Shown here piece by piece: positions 23,201 through 39,890 of a stretch of 64,000 nucleotides of DNA (positions within the stretch are counted from its first letter, which is position 1; each line of letters begins with the position of its first letter). This stretch comes from Eledone cirrhosa (taxonomy: Eukaryota; Mollusca; Cephalopoda; Octopoda; Eledonidae), in NCBI GenBank assembly GCA_964016885.1, contig OZ024743.1, forward strand, positions 177,832,427 through 177,896,426. Reading direction: 5' to 3'. A model generated the notes under the pieces. The model was not told the DNA's origin. It saw only the letters and a list, made by a program, of their open reading frames with translations, and did no database searches. Both the position numbers and the translations under genes were made by a program.

Positions 23201-26200
23201 CAGCTATCTATTATAACAGTGTCATCTATCTATTATAACAGTTCCAGCAACCTATTATAACAGTTCCAGCTATCTATTATAACAGTTCCAGCAACCTATT
23301 ATAACAGTTCCAGCTATCTATTATAACAGTTCCAGCAACCTATTATAACAGTTCCAGCTATCTATTATAACAGTGCCATCTATCTATTATAACAGTTCCA
23401 GCTATCTATTATAACAATGTCAGCTATCTATTATACCAGTGTCATCTATCTATTATAACAGTTCCAGCTATCTATTATAACAGTGTCATCTATCTATTAT
23501 AACAGTTCCAGCAACCTATTATAACAGTTCCAGCTATCTATTATAACAGTGTCATCTATCTATTATAACAGTTCCAGCTATCTATTATAACAGTGTCATC
23601 TATCTATTATAACAGTTCCAGCTATCTATTATAACAGTTCCAGCTATCTATTATAACAGTGCCATCTATCTATTATAACATTTCCAGCTATCTATTATAA
23701 CAATGTCAGCTATCTATTATAACAGTGTCATCTATCTATTATAACAGTGTCATCTATCTATTATAACAGTGTCATATATTTATTATAATAGTTCCAGCTA
23801 TCTATTATAACAGTCAGCTATCTAATATAACAGTGTCATCTATCTATTATAACAGTGTCATCTATCTATTATAACAGTTCCAGCTATCTATTATAACAGT
23901 GTCATCTATCTATTATAACAGTTCCAGCTATCTATTATAACAGTTCCAGCTATCTATTTTAACAGTGTCATCTATCTATTATAACAGTTCCAGCAACCTA
24001 TTATAACAGTGTCATCTATCTTTTATAACACCTCCAGCTATCTATTATAAGAGTGTCATCTATCTACTATAAGAGTGTCATCTATCTATTATAACAGTGT
24101 CATCTATCTATTATAACAGTGTCATATATTTATTATAACAGTTCCAGCTATCTATTATAACATTTCCAGCTATCTATTATGACAGTGTCATCTATATATT
24201 ATAACAGTGTCATCTATCTATTATAACAGCGTCATCTATTTATTATAACAGTGTCATCTATCTATTATAACAGTGTCTTTTATCTATTATAACAGTTCCA
24301 GCTATCTATTATAACAGTGTCATCTATCTATTATAACAGTGTCATCTATCTATTATAACAGTTCCAGCTATCTATTATAACAGTGTCATCTATCTATTAT
24401 AACAGTGTCATCTATCTATTATAACAGTGTCATCTATCTATTATAACAGTTCCAGCTATCTATTATAACAGTGTCATCTATCTATTATAACAGTGTCATC
24501 TATCTAGTATAACAGTGTCATCTATCTATTATAACAGTGTCATCTATCTATTATAACAGTGTCATCTATCTATTATAACAGTTCCAGCTATCTATTATAA
24601 CAGTGTCATCTATCTATTATAACAGTTCCAGCTATCTATTATAACAGTTCCAGCTATCTATTATAACAGTTCCAGCTATCTATTATAACAGTTCCAGCTA
24701 TCTATTATAACAGTTCCAGCTATCTATTATAACAGTGTCATCTATCTATTATAACAGTGTCATCTATCTATTATAACAGTGTCATCTACCTATTATAACA
24801 GTTCCAGCTATCTATTATAACAGTGTCATCTATCTATTATAACAGTGTCATCTATCTAGTATAACAGTGTCATCTATCTATTATAACAGTTCCAGCTATC
24901 TATTATAACAGTTCCAGCTATCTATTATAACAGTTCCAGCTATCTATTATAACAGTGTCATCTATCTATTATAACAGTTCCGGCTATCTATTATAACAGT
25001 GTCATCTATCTATTATAACAGTGTCATCTATCTATTATAACAGTTCCAGCTATCTATTATAACAGTGTCATCTATCTATTATAACAGTGTCATCTATCTA
25101 TTATAACAGTTCCGGCTATCTATTATAACAGTGTCATCTATCTATTATAACAGTGTCATCTATCTATTATAACAGTTCCAGCTATCTATTATAACAGTGT
25201 CATCTATCTATTATAACAGTGTCATCTATCTATTATAACAGTTCCAGCAACCTATTATAACAGTGTCATCTATCTATTATAACAGTTGCAGCTATCTATT
25301 ATAACAGTTCCAGCTACCTATTATAACAGTTCTAGATACCTATTATAACAGCTCCAGCTATCTATTATAACAGTGTCAGCTACCTATTATAACAGTTCCA
25401 GCTATCTATTATAACAGTTCCAGCTATCTATTATAACAGTGTCATCTATCTATTATAACAGTGTCATCTATCTATTATAACAGTGTCAGCTATCTATTAT
25501 AACAGTGTCATCTATCTATTATAACAGTGTCATCTATCTATTATAACAGTGTCAGCTACCTATTATAACAGTTCCAGCTATCTATTATAACAGTGTCAGC
25601 TACCTATTATAACAGTTCCAGCTATCTATTATAACAGTTCCAGCTATCTATTATAACAGTGTCATCTATCTATTATAACAGTTCCAGCTATGTATTATAA
25701 CAGTTCCAGCTATCTATTATAACAGTTCCATCTATCTATTATAACAGTTCCACCTACCTATTATAACAGTGTCATCTATCTATTATAACAGTGTCAGCTA
25801 TCTATTATAACAGTGTCAGCTATCTATTATAACAGTGTCATCTATCTATTATAACAGTTCCAGCTATGTATTATAACAGTTCCAGCTATCTATTATAACA
25901 GTTCCACCTATCTATTATAACATTGTCATCTATCTATTATAACAGTGTCTGCTGTCTATTATAACAGTTCCAGCTATCTATTATAACAGATCCAGCTACC
26001 TATTATAACAGTTCCGGCTATCTTTTATAATAATGTCAGCTACCTATTATAACAGTTCAAGCTATCTAACATAACCGTTCCAGCTATCTATTATAACAGT
26101 TCCAGCTATCTATTATAACAGTTCCAGCTATCTATTATAACAGTGTCATCTATTTATTATAACAGTGTCATCTAGATATTACAACAGTGTCAGCTATCTA

Positions 26201-29200
26201 TTATAACAGTGTCATCTATCTATTACAACAGTGTCAGCTATCTATTATAACAGTGTCATCTACCTATTATAACAGTGTCTGCTGTCTATTATAACAGTTC
26301 CAGCTATCTATTATAACAGTTCCAGCTATCTATTATAACAGTGTCATCTATCTATTATAACAGTATCATATATCTATTATAACAGTTCCAGCTACCTATT
26401 ATAACAGTATCATCTATCTATTATAACAGTGTCATCTATCTATTATAACAGTGTCATCTATCTATTATAACAGTGTCATCTATCTATTATAACAGTTCCA
26501 GCTATCTATTATAACAGTTCCAGCTATCTATTATAACAGTGTCATCTATCTATTATAACAGTGTCATCTATCTATTATAACAGTTCCAGCTATGTATTAT
26601 AACAGTTCCAGCTATCTATTATAACAGTGTCATGTATCTATTATAACAGTGTCATCTACCTATTATAACAGTGTCTGCTGTCTATTATAACAGTTCCAGC
26701 TATCTATTATAACAGTTCCAGCTACCTATTATAACAGTTCCAGCTATCTATTATAACAGTGTCATCTATCTATTATAACAGTATTATCTATCTATTATAA
26801 CAGTTCCAGCTACCTATTATAACAGTATCATCTATCTATTATAACAGTGTCATCTATCTATTATAACAGTGTCATCTATCTATTATAACAGTGTCATCTA
26901 TCTATTATAACAGTTCCAGCTATCTATTATAACAGTTCCAGCTATCTATTATAACAGTGTCATCTATCTATTATAACAGTGTCATCTATCTATTATAACA
27001 GTTCCAGCTATCTATTATAACAGTGTCATGTATCTATTATAACAGTGTCATCTACCTATTATAATAGTGTCTGCTGTCTATTATAACAGTTCCAGCTATC
27101 TATTATAACAGTGTCATCTATCTACTATAACAGTTCCAGCTACCTATTATAATAGTGTCATCTATCTATTATTATAGTGTCATCTATATATTATAACAGT
27201 TCCAGCTATCTATTATAACAGTGTCATGTATCTATTATAACAGTATCATCTATCTATTATAACAGTGTCATCTATCTATTATAACAGTGTCATCTAGCTA
27301 TTATAACAGTGTCATCTATCTATTATAACAGTGTCATCTATCTATTATAACAGTTCCAGCTATCTATTATAACAGTTCCAGCTACCTATTATAACAGTTC
27401 CAGCTACCTATTATAACAGTTCCAGCTACATATTATTACAGTTCCAGCTATCTATTATAACAGTGTCATCTATCTATTATAACAGTTCCATCGATCTATT
27501 ATAACAGTTGCAGCTATCTATTATAACAGTTGCAGCTATCTATTATAACAGTTCCAGCTACCTATTATAACAGTTCCAGCTATCTATTATAACGGTGTCT
27601 TTTATCTATTATAACAGTGTCATCTATATATTATAACAGTGTTATCTATCTATTATAACAGTGTCAGCTATCTATTATAACAGTTCCTGCTACCTATTAT
27701 AACAGTTCCAGCTATCTATTATAACAGTGTCATCTATCTATTATAACAGTGTCATCTATCTATTATAACAGTGTCATCTATCTATTATAACAGTTCCAGC
27801 TATCTATTATAACAGTGTCATCTATCTATTATAACAGTATCATCTATCTATTATAACAGTATCATCTATCTATTATAACAGTATCATCTATCTATTATAA
27901 CACTTCCAGCTATCTATTATAACAGTTCCATCTATCTATTATAACAGTTCCAACTATCTATTATAACAGTGTCATCTATCTATTATAACAGTGTCATCTA
28001 TCTATTATAACAGTTCCAGCTATCTATTATAACAGTGTCATCTATCTATTATAACAGTGTCATCTATCTATTATAACAGTGTCATCTATCTATTATAACA
28101 GTGTCATCTATCTATTATAACAGTGTCATCTATCTATTATAACAGTATCATCTATCTATTATAACAGTATCATCTATCTATTATAACAGTTCCAGCTATC
28201 TATTATAACAGTGTCATCTATCTATTATAACAGTTCCATCTATCTATTATAACAGTGTCATCTATCTATTATAACAGTTCCATCTATCTATTATAACAGT
28301 TCCAACTATCTATTATAACAGTTCCAACTATCTATTATAACAGTTCCAGCTATCTATTATAACAGTTCCAACTATCTATTATAACAGTTCCAGCTATCTA
28401 TTATAACAGTGTCATCTATCTATTATAACAGTGTCATCTATCTATTATAACAGTGTCAGCTATCTATTATAACAGTGTCATCTATCTATTATAACAGTGT
28501 CATCTATCTATTATAACAGTTCCATCTATCTATTATAACAGTGTCAGCTATCTATTATAACAGTGTCATCTATCTATTATAACAGTATCATCTATCTATT
28601 ATAACAGTGTCATCTATCTATTATAACAGTTCCAGCTATCTATTATAACAGTGTCATCTATCTATTATAACAGTGTCATCTATCTATTATAACAGTTCCA
28701 TCTATCTATTATAACAGTGTCATCTATCTATTATAACAGTTCCAGCTATCTATTATAACAGTGTCATCTATCTATTATAACAGTGTCATCTATCTATTAT
28801 AGCAGTGTCATCTATCTATTATAACAGTGTCAGCTATCTATTATAACAGTGTCATCTATCTATTATAACAGTGTCATCTATCTATTATAACAGTTCCAGC
28901 TATCTATTATAACAGTGTCAACTATCTATTATAACAGTGTCATCTATCTATTATAACAGTTCCAGCTATCTATTATAACAATGTCATCTATCTATTATAA
29001 CAGTTCCAGCTATCTATTATAACAGTGTCATCTATCTATTATAACAGTTCCAGCTATCTATTATAACAGTGTCATCTATCTATTATAACAGTTCCAGCTA
29101 TCTATTATAACAGTGTCATCTATCTAGTATAACAGTGTCATCTATCTATTATAACAGTGTCATCTATCTATTATAACAGTTCCATCTATCTATTATAACA

Positions 29201-32200
29201 GTGTCATCTATCTATTATAACAGTGTCATCTATCTATTATAACAGTGTCAGCTATCTATTATAACAGTGTCATCTATCTATTATAACAGTATCATCTATC
29301 TATTATAACAGTATCATCTATCTATTATAACAGTGTCATCTATCTATTATAACAGTGTCATCTATCTATTATAACAGTGTCATCTACCTATTATAACAGT
29401 GTCATCTATCTATTATAACAGTTCAAGCTATCTATTATAACAGTGTCATCTATCTAATATAACAGTTCCAGCTATCTATTATAACAGTGTCATCTATCTA
29501 ATATAACAGTTCCAGCTATCTATTATAACAGTTCCATCTATCTATTATAACAGTATCATCTATCTATTATAACAGTATCATCTATCTATTATAACAGTGT
29601 CATCTATCTATTATAACAGTGTCATCTATCTATTATAACAGAGTCATCTACCTATTATAACAGTGTCATCTATCTATTATAACAGTTCAAGCTATCTATT
29701 ATAACAGTGTCATCTATCTAATATAACAGTTCCAGCTATCTATTATAACAGTGTCATCTATCTATTATAACAGTGTCATCTATCTAATATAACAGTTCCA
29801 ACTATCTATTATAACAGTTCCAACTATCTATTATAACAGTTCCATCTATCTATTATAACAGTTCCAGCTATCTATTATAACAGTTCCAGCTATCTATTAT
29901 AACAGTGTCAACTATCTATTATAACAGTGTCATCTATCTATTATAACGGTATCATCTATCTATTATAACAGTGTCATCTATCTAATATAACAGTTCCAGC
30001 TATCTATTATAACAGTTCCATCTATCTATTATAACAGTTCCAGCTATCTATTATAACAGTTCCAGTTATCTATTATAACAGTTCCAGCTATCTATTATAA
30101 CAGTTCCAGCTATCTATTATAACAGTGTCAACTATCTATTATAACAGTGTCATCTACCTATTATAACAGTGTCATCTATCTATTATAACAGTTCCAGCTA
30201 TCTATTATAACAGTTCCAGCTACCTATTATAACAGTGTCATCTATCTATTATAACAGTGTCATCTATCTATTATAACAGTTCCAGCTATCTATTATAACA
30301 GTGTCATCTATCTATTATAACAGTTCCAGCTACCTATTATAACAGTTCCAGCTATCTATTATAACAGTTCCAGCTATCTATTATAACAGTGTCATCTATC
30401 TATTATAACAGTTCCAGCTACCTATTATAACAGTTCCAGCTACCTATTATAACAGTTCCAGCTACCTATTATAACAGTTCCAGCTATCTATTATAACAGT
30501 GTCATGTATCTATTATAACAGTGTCATCTACCTATTATAACAGTGTCTGCTGTCTATTATAACAGTTCCAGCTATCTATTATAACAGTTCCAGCTACCTA
30601 TTATAACAGTTCCAGCTATCTATTATAACAGTGTCATCTATCTATTATAACAGTATTATCTATCTATTATAACAGTTCCAGCTACCTATTATAACAGTAT
30701 CATCTATCTATTATAACAGTGTCATCTATCTATTATAACAGTGTCATCTATCTATTATAACAGTGTCATCTATCTATTATCACAGTTCCAGCTATCTATT
30801 ATAACAGTTCCAGCTATCTATTATAACAGTGTCATCTATCTATTATAACAGTGTCATCTATCTATTATAACAGTTCCAGCTATCTATTATAACAGTGTCA
30901 TGTATCTATTATAACAGTGTCATCTACCTATTATAATAGTGTCTGCTGTCTATTATAACAGTTCCAGCTATCTATTATAACAGTGTCATCTATCTACTAT
31001 AACAGTTCCAGCTACCTATTATAATAGTGTCATCTATCTATTATTATAGTGTCATCTATATATTATAACAGTTCCAGCTATCTATTATAACAGTGTCATG
31101 TATCTATTATAACAGTATCATCTATCTATTATAACAGTGTCATCTATCTATTATAACAGTGTCATCTATCTATTATAACAGTGTCATCTATCTATTATTA
31201 TAGTGTCATCTATCTATTATAACAGTGTCATCTATCTTTTATAACAGTTCCAGCTATCTATTATAACAGTTCCAGCTATCTATTATAACAGTGTCATCTA
31301 TCTATTATAACAGTGTCATCTACCTATTATAACAGTGTCATCTATCTATTATAACAGTGTCATCTATCTATTATAACAGTTCCAGCTATCTATTATAACA
31401 GTTCCAGCTACCTATTATAACAGTTCCAGCTACCTATTATAACAGTTCCAGCTACATATTATTACAGTTCCAGCTATCTATTATAACAGTGTCATCTATC
31501 TATTATAACAGTTCCATCGATCTATTATAACAGTTGCAGCTATCTATTATAACAGTTCCAGCTATCTATTATAACAGTTCCAGCTATCTATTATAACAGT
31601 TGCAGCTATCTATTATAACAGTTCCAGCTACCTATTATAACAGTTCCAGCTATCTATTATAACGGTGTCTTTTATCTATTATAACAGTGTCATCTATATA
31701 TTATAACAGTGTCATCTATCTATTATAACAGTGTCAGCTATCTATTATAACAGTTCCTGCTACCTATTATAACAGTTCCAGCTATCTATTATAACAGTGT
31801 CATCTATCTATTATAACAGTGTCATCTATCTATTATAACAGTGTCATCTATCTATTATAACAGTTCCAGCTATCTATTATAACAGTGTCATCTATCTATT
31901 ATAACAGTATCATCTATCTATTATAACAGTATCATCTATCTATTATAACAGTATCATCTATCTATTATAACAGTATCATCTATCTATTATAACACTTCCA
32001 GCTATCTATTATAACAGTTCCATCTATCTATTATAACAGTTCCAGCTACCTATTATAACAGTATCATCTATCTATTATAACAGTATCATCTATCTATTAT
32101 AACAGTATCATCTATCTATTATAACACTTCCAACTATCTATTATAACACTTCCAACTATCTATTATAACAGTTCCAACTATCTATTATAACAGTTCCAGC

Positions 32201-35200
32201 TATCTATTATAACAGTTCCAACTATCTATTATAACAGTTCCAGCTATCTATTATAACAGTGTCATCTATCTATTATAACAGTGTCATCTATCTATTATAA
32301 CAGTGTCAGCTATCTATTATAACAGTGTCATCTATCTATTATAACAGTGTCATCTATCTATTATAACAGTTCCATCTATCTATTATAACAGTGTCAGCTA
32401 TCTATTATAACAGTGTCATCTATCTATTATAACAGTATCATCTATCTATTATAACAGTGTCATCTATCTATTATAACAGTTCCAGCTATCTATTATAACA
32501 GTGTCATCTATCTATTATAACAGTGTCATCTATCTATTATAACAGTTCCATCTATCTATTATAACAGTGTCATCTATCTATTATAACAGTTCCAGCTATC
32601 TATTATAACAGTGTCATCTATCTATTATAACAGTGTCATCTATCTATTATAACAGTGTCATCTATCTATTATAACAGTGTCAGCTATCTATTATAACAGT
32701 GTCATCTATCTATTATAACAGTGTCATCTATCTATTATAACAGTTCCAGCTATCTATTATAACAGTGTCAACTATCTATTATAACAGTGTCATCTATCTA
32801 TTATAACAGTTCCAGCTATCTATTATAACAGTGTCATCTATCTATTATAACAGTTCCAGCTATCTATTATAACAGTGTCATCTATCTATTATAACAGTTC
32901 CAGCTATCTATTATAACAGTGTCATCTATCTATTATAACAGTTCCAGCTATCTATTATAACAGTGTCATCTATCTATTAAAACAGTGTCATCTATCTATT
33001 ATAACAGTGTCATCTATCTATTATAACAGTATCATCTATCTATTATAACAGTATCATCTATCTATTATAACAGTGTCATCTATCTATTATAACAGTGTCA
33101 TCTATCTATTATAACAGTGTCATCTACCTATTATAACAGTGTCATCTATCTATTATAACAGTGTCATCTATCTATTATAACAGTTCCAGCTATCTATTAT
33201 AACAGTTCCAGCTACCTATTATAACAGTTCCAGCTACCTATTATAACAGTTCCAGCTACATATTATTACAGTTCCAGCTATCTATTATAACAGTGTCATC
33301 TATCTATTATAACAGTTCCATCGATCTATTATAACAGTTGCAGCTATCTATTATAACAGTTCCAGCTATCTATTATAACAGTTCCAGCTATCTATTATAA
33401 CAGTTGCAGCTATCTATTATAACAGTTCCAGCTACCTATTATAACAGTTCCAGCTATCTATTATAACGGTGTCTTTTATCTATTATAACAGTGTCATCTA
33501 TATATTATAACAGTGTCATCTATCTATTATAACAGTGTCAGCTATCTATTATAACAGTTCCTGCTACCTATTATAACAGTTCCAGCTATCTATTATAACA
33601 GTGTCATCTATCTATTATAACAGTGTCATCTATCTATTATAACAGTGTCATCTATCTATTATAACAGTTCAAGCTATCTATTATAACAGTGTCATCTATC
33701 TATTATAACAGTATCATCTATCTATTATAACAGTATCATCTATCTATTATAACAGTATCATCTATCTATTATAACAGTATCATCTATCTATTATAACACT
33801 TCCAGCTATCTATTATAACAGTTCCATCTATCTATTATAACAGTTCCAGCTACCTATTATAACAGTATCATCTATCTATTATAACAGTATCATCTATCTA
33901 TTATAACAGTATCATCTATCTATTATAACACTTCCAACTATCTATTATAACAGTTCCAACTATCTATTATAACAGTTCCAACTATCTATTATAACAGTTC
34001 CAGCTATCTATTATAACAGTTCCAACTATCTATTATAACAGTTCCAGCTATCTATTATAACAGTGTCATCTATCTATTATAACAGTGTCATCTATCTATT
34101 ATAACAGTGTCAGCTATCTATTATAACAGTGTCATCTATCTATTATAACAGTGTCATCTATCTATTATAACAGTTCCATCTATCTATTATAACAGTGTCA
34201 GCTATCTATTATAACAGTGTCATCTATCTATTATAACAGTATCATCTATCTATTATAACAGTGTCATCTATCTATTATAACAGTTCCAGCTATCTATTAT
34301 AACAGTGTCATCTATCTATTATAACAGTGTCATCTATCTATTATAACAGTTCCATCTATCTATTATAACAGTGTCATCTATCTATTATAACAGTTCCAGC
34401 TATCTATTATAACAGTGTCATCTATCTATTATAACAGTGTCATCTATCTATTATAACAGTGTCATCTATCTATTATAACAGTGTCAGCTATCTATTATAA
34501 CAGTGTCATCTATCTATTATAACAGTGTCATCTATCTATTATAACAGTTCCAGCTATCTATTATAACAGTGTCAACTATCTATTATAACAGTGTCATCCA
34601 TCTATTATAACAGTTCCAGCTATCTATTATAACAGTGTCATCTATCTATTATAACAGTTCCAGCTATCTATTATAACAGTGTCATCTATCTATTATAACA
34701 GTTCCAGCTATCTATTATAACAGTGTCATCTATCTATTATAACAGTTCCAGCTATCTATTATAACAGTGTCATCTATCTATTAAAACAGTGTCATCTATC
34801 TATTATAACAGTGTCATCTATCTATTATAACAGTATCATCTATCTATTATAACAGTATCATCTATCTATTATAACAGTGTCATCTATCTATTATAACAGT
34901 GTCATCTATCTATTATAACAGTGTCATCTACCTATTATAACAGTGTCATCTATCTATTATAACAGTTCAAGCTATCTATTATAACAGTGTCATCTATCTA
35001 ATATAACAGTTCCAGCTATCTATTATAACAGTGTCATCTATCTAATATAACAGTTCCAGCTATCTATTATAACAGTGTCATCTATCTAATATAACAGTTC
35101 CAGCTATCTATTATAACAGTGTCATCTATCTAATATAACAGTTCCAGCTATCTATTATAACAGTGTCATCTATCTATTATAACAGTGTCATCTATCTAAT

Positions 35201-38200
35201 ATAACAGTTCCAACTATCTATTATAACAGTTCCAACTATCTATTATAACAGTTCCATCTATCTATTATAACAGTTCCAGCTATCTATTATAACAGTTCCA
35301 GCTATCTATTATAACAGTGTCAACTATCTATTATAACAGTGTCATCTATCTATTATAACAGTATCATCTATCTATTATAACAGTGTCATCTATCTATTAT
35401 AACAGTGTCATCTATCTATTATAACAGTGTCATCTATCTATTATAACAGTGTCATCTATCTATTATTATAGTGTCATCTATCTATTATAACAGTGTCATC
35501 TATCTTTTATAACAGTTCCAGCTATCTATTATAACAGTTCCAGCTATCTATTATAACAGTGTCATCTATCTATTATAACAGTGTCATCTACCTATTATAA
35601 CAGTGTCATCTATCTATTATAACAGTGTCATCTATCTATTATAACAGTTCCAGCTATCTATTATAACAGTTCCAGCTACCTATTATAACAGTTCCAGCTA
35701 CCTATTATAACAGTTCCAGCTACATATTATTACAGTTCCAGCTATCTATTATAACAGTGTCATCTATCTATTATAACAGTTCCATCGATCTATTATAACA
35801 GTTGCAGCTATGTATTATAACAGTTCCAGCTATCTATTATAACAGTTCCAGCTATCTATTATAACAGTTGCAGCTATCTATTATAACAGTTCCAGCTACC
35901 TATTATAACAGTTCCAGCTATCTATTATAACGGTGTCTTTTATCTATTATAACAGTGTCATCTATATATTATAACAGTGTCATCTATCTATTATAACAGT
36001 GTCAGCTATCTATTATAACAGTTCCTGCTACCTATTATAACAGTTCCAGCTATCTATTATAACAGTGTCATCTATCTATTATAACAGTGTCATCTATCTA
36101 TTATAACAGTGTCATCTATCTATTATAACAGTTCCAGCTATCTATTATAACAGTGTCATCTATCTATTATAACAGTATCATCTATCTATTATAACAGTAT
36201 CATCTATCTATTATAACAGTATCATCTATCTATTATAACAGTATCATCTATCTATTATAACACTTCCAGCTATCTATTATAACAGTTCCATCTATCTATT
36301 ATAACAGTTCCAACTATCTATTATAACAGTGTCATCTATCTATTATAACAGTGTCATCTATCTATTATAACAGTTCCAGCTATCTATTATAACAGTGTCA
36401 TCTATCTATTATAACAGTGTCATCTATCTATTATAACAGTGTCATCTATCTATTATAACAGTGTCATCTATCTATTATAACAGTGTCATATATCTATTAT
36501 AACAGTATCATCTATCTATTATAACAGTATCATCTATCTATTATAACAGTTCCAGCTATCTATTATAACAGTGTCATCTATCTATTATAACAGTTCCATC
36601 TATCTATTATAACAGTGTCATCTATCTATTATAACAGTTCCATCTATCTATTATAACAGTTCCAACTATCTATTATAACAGTTCCAACTATCTATTATAA
36701 CAGTTCCAGCTATCTATTATAACAGTTCCAACTATCTATTATAACAGTTCCAGCTATCTATTATAACAGTGTCATCTATCTATTATAACAGTGTCATCTA
36801 TCTATTATAACAGTGTCAGCTATCTATTATAACAGTGTCATCTATCTATTATAACAGTGTCATCTATCTATTATAACAGTTCCATCTATCTATTATAACA
36901 GTGTCAGCTATCTATTATAACAGTGTCATCTATCTATTATAACAGTATCATCTATCTATTATAACAGTGTCATCTATCTATTATAACAGTTCCAGCTATC
37001 TATTATAACAGTGTCATCTATCTATTATAACAGTGTCATCTATCTATTATAACAGTTCCATCTATCTATTATAACAGTGTCATCTATCTATTATAACAGT
37101 TCCAGCTATCTATTATAACAGTGTCATCTATCTATTATAACAGTGTCATCTATCTATTATAACAGTGTCATCTATCTATTATAACAGTGTCAGCTATCTA
37201 TTATAACAGTGTCATCTATCTATTATAACAGTGTCATCTATCTATTATAACAGTTCCAGCTATCTATTATAACAGTGTCAACTATCTATTATAACAGTGT
37301 CATCTATCTATTATAACAGTTCCAGCTATCTATTATAACAGTGTCATCTATCTATTATAACAGTTCCAGCTATCTATTATAACAGTGTCATCTATCTATT
37401 ATAACAGTTCCAGCTATCTATTATAACAGTGTCATCTATCTAGTATAACAGTGTCATCTATCTATTATAACAGTGTCATCTATCTATTATAACAGTTCCA
37501 TCTATCTATTATAACAGTGTCATCTATCTATTATAACAGTGTCATCTATCTATTATAACAGTGTCAGCTATCTATTATAACAGTGTCATCTATCTATTAT
37601 AACAGTATCATCTATCTATTATAACAGTATCATCTATCTATTATAACAGTGTCATCTATCTATTATAACAGTGTCATCTATCTATTATAACAGTGTCATC
37701 TACCTATTATAACAGTGTCATCTATCTATTATAACAGTTCAAGCTATCTATTATAACAGTGTCATCTATCTAATATAACAGTTCCAGCTATCTATTATAA
37801 CAGTGTCATCTATCTAATATAACAGTTCCAGCTATCTATTATAACAGTTCCATCTATCTATTATAACAGTATCATCTATCTATTATAACAGTATCATCTA
37901 TCTATTATAACAGTGTCATCTATCTATTATAACAGTGTCATCTATCTATTATAACAGTGTCATCTACCTATTATAACAGTGTCATCTATCTATTATAACA
38001 GTTCAAGCTATCTATTATAACAGTGTCATCTATCTAATATAACAGTTCCAGCTATCTATTATAACAGTGTCATCTATCTAATATAACAGTTCCAGCTATC
38101 TATTATAACAGTGTCATCTATCTATTATAACAGTGTCATCTATCTAATATAACAGTTCCAACTATCTATTATAACAGTTCCAACTATCTATTATAACAGT

Positions 38201-39669
38201 TCCATCTATCTATTATAACAGTTCCAGCTATCTATTATAACAGTTCCAGCTATCTATTATAACAGTGTCAACTATCTATTATAACAGTGTCATCTATCTA
38301 TTATAACAGTATCATCTATCTATTATAACAGTGTCATCTATCTAATATAACAGTTCCAGCTATCTATTATAACAGTTCCATCTATCTATTATAACAGTTC
38401 CAGCTATCTATTATAACAGTTCCAGCTATCTATTATAACAGTTCCAGCTATCTATTATAACAGTTCCAGCTATCTATTATAACAGTGTCAACTATCTATT
38501 ATAACAGTGTCATCTACCTATTATAACAGTGTCATCTATCTATTATAACAGTTCCAGCTATCTATTATAACAGTTCCAGCTACCTATTATAACAGTGTCA
38601 TCTATCTATTATAACAGTGTCATCTATCTATTATAACAGTTCCAGCTATCTATTATAACAGTGTCATCTATCTATTATAACAGTTCCAGCTACCTATTAT
38701 AACAATTCCAGCTATCTATTATAACAGTTCCAGCTATCTATTATAACAGTGTCATCTATCTATTATAACAGTTCCAGCTACCTATTATAACAGTTCCAGC
38801 TACCTATTATAACAGTTCCAGCTACCTATTATAACAGTTCCAGCTATCTATTATAACAGTTCCAACTATCTATTATAACAGTGTCATCTATCTATTATAA
38901 CAGTTCCAGCTATCTATTATAACAGTTCCAGCTATCTATTATAACAGTGTCATCTATCTATTATAACAGTTCCAGCTATCTATTATAACAGTGTCATCTA
39001 TCTATTATAACAGATCCAGCTATGTATTATAACAGTGTCATCTATCTATTATAACAGATCCAGCTATGTATTATAACAGTGTCATCTATCTATTATAACA
39101 GATCCAGCTATCTATTATAACAGTGTCATCTATATATTATAACAGATCCAGCTATGTATTATAACAGTGTCATCTATCTCTTATAACAGTTCCAGCTTTC
39201 TATTATAACAGTGTCATCTACCTATTATAACAGTTCCAGCTATCTATTATAACAGATCCAGCTTTCTATTATAACAGTTTCAGCTATCTAATATAACAGT
39301 GTCATTTATTTATTATAACAGTGTCGTCTAGATATTATAACAGTGTCAGCTATCTATTATAACAGTGTTATCTATGTATTATAACAGTGTCATCTATCTA
39401 TTATAACAGTGTCATCTATCTAGTATAACAGTGTCATCTATGTATTATAAAAGTGTCATCTATCTATTATAACAGTTTCAGCTATTTATTATAACAGTTC
39501 CAGCTATCTATTATAACAGTTTCAGCTATCTATTATAACAGTGTCATCTATCTATTATAACAGTGTCATCTATCTAGTATAACAGTATCATCTATCTATT
39601 ATAACAGTTTCAGCTATTTATTATAACAGTTCCAGCTATTTATTATAACAGTTCTAGCTATCTATTATA
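20238..39669. repeat. 22-bp satellite array, left block (about 880 monomers)
   Basis: The unit is 22 bp: an almost invariant core ATCTATTATAACAG plus a variable 8-bp segment, most often TGTCATCT or TTCCAGCT, less often TATCATCT, TGTCAGCT or TTCCAACT. Successive monomers keep exact 22-bp phase over long distances. Because 22 is not a multiple of 3 and each unit holds TAA, stops fall in every frame and no protein is possible. Long internal blocks are duplicated at offsets that are multiples of 22 (see findings). Monomers near both edges, especially 39000-39669, are more varied (GATCCAGCT, TTTCAGCT, TAGTATAAC), as expected when unequal exchange homogenises the centre. Unlike a CRISPR array it has no unique spacers. 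Confidence 0.98.
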
Positions 39670-39678
39670 TCTATCTAT

Positions 39679-39890
39679 GGGATGGACACACGCGTATAAC
39701 TTGCTAAGTAAGTTCTGTTTAAATTTCTATAGAAATTCTTGTCTGATAACTTTAATTTTTGTACCATTTTGTAGAGGGACTGCCAGGTCAAACTTTGATC
39801 TGGTCAGTCTCTCAAAATATTCTACGCCTTTAGGCGAAATAGTTAAACAAAAAAAAAGTTTTTTCTTGTTGAAAAGTCAATATTTTTTAA
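39679..39890 (+). promoter_or_regulatory. LINE 5' UTR
   Basis: About 212 bp lie between the satellite junction and the ORF1 ATG. LINEs of this kind usually carry an internal promoter here. I see no TATA box that I would defend. A run of A followed by T-rich sequence precedes the start codon. Confidence 0.5.

Noticed and set aside
20238..39669. Possible CRISPR-like array
   Set aside because: The repeats are directly head-to-tail with no unique spacers, the unit is 22 bp, and the context is eukaryotic.
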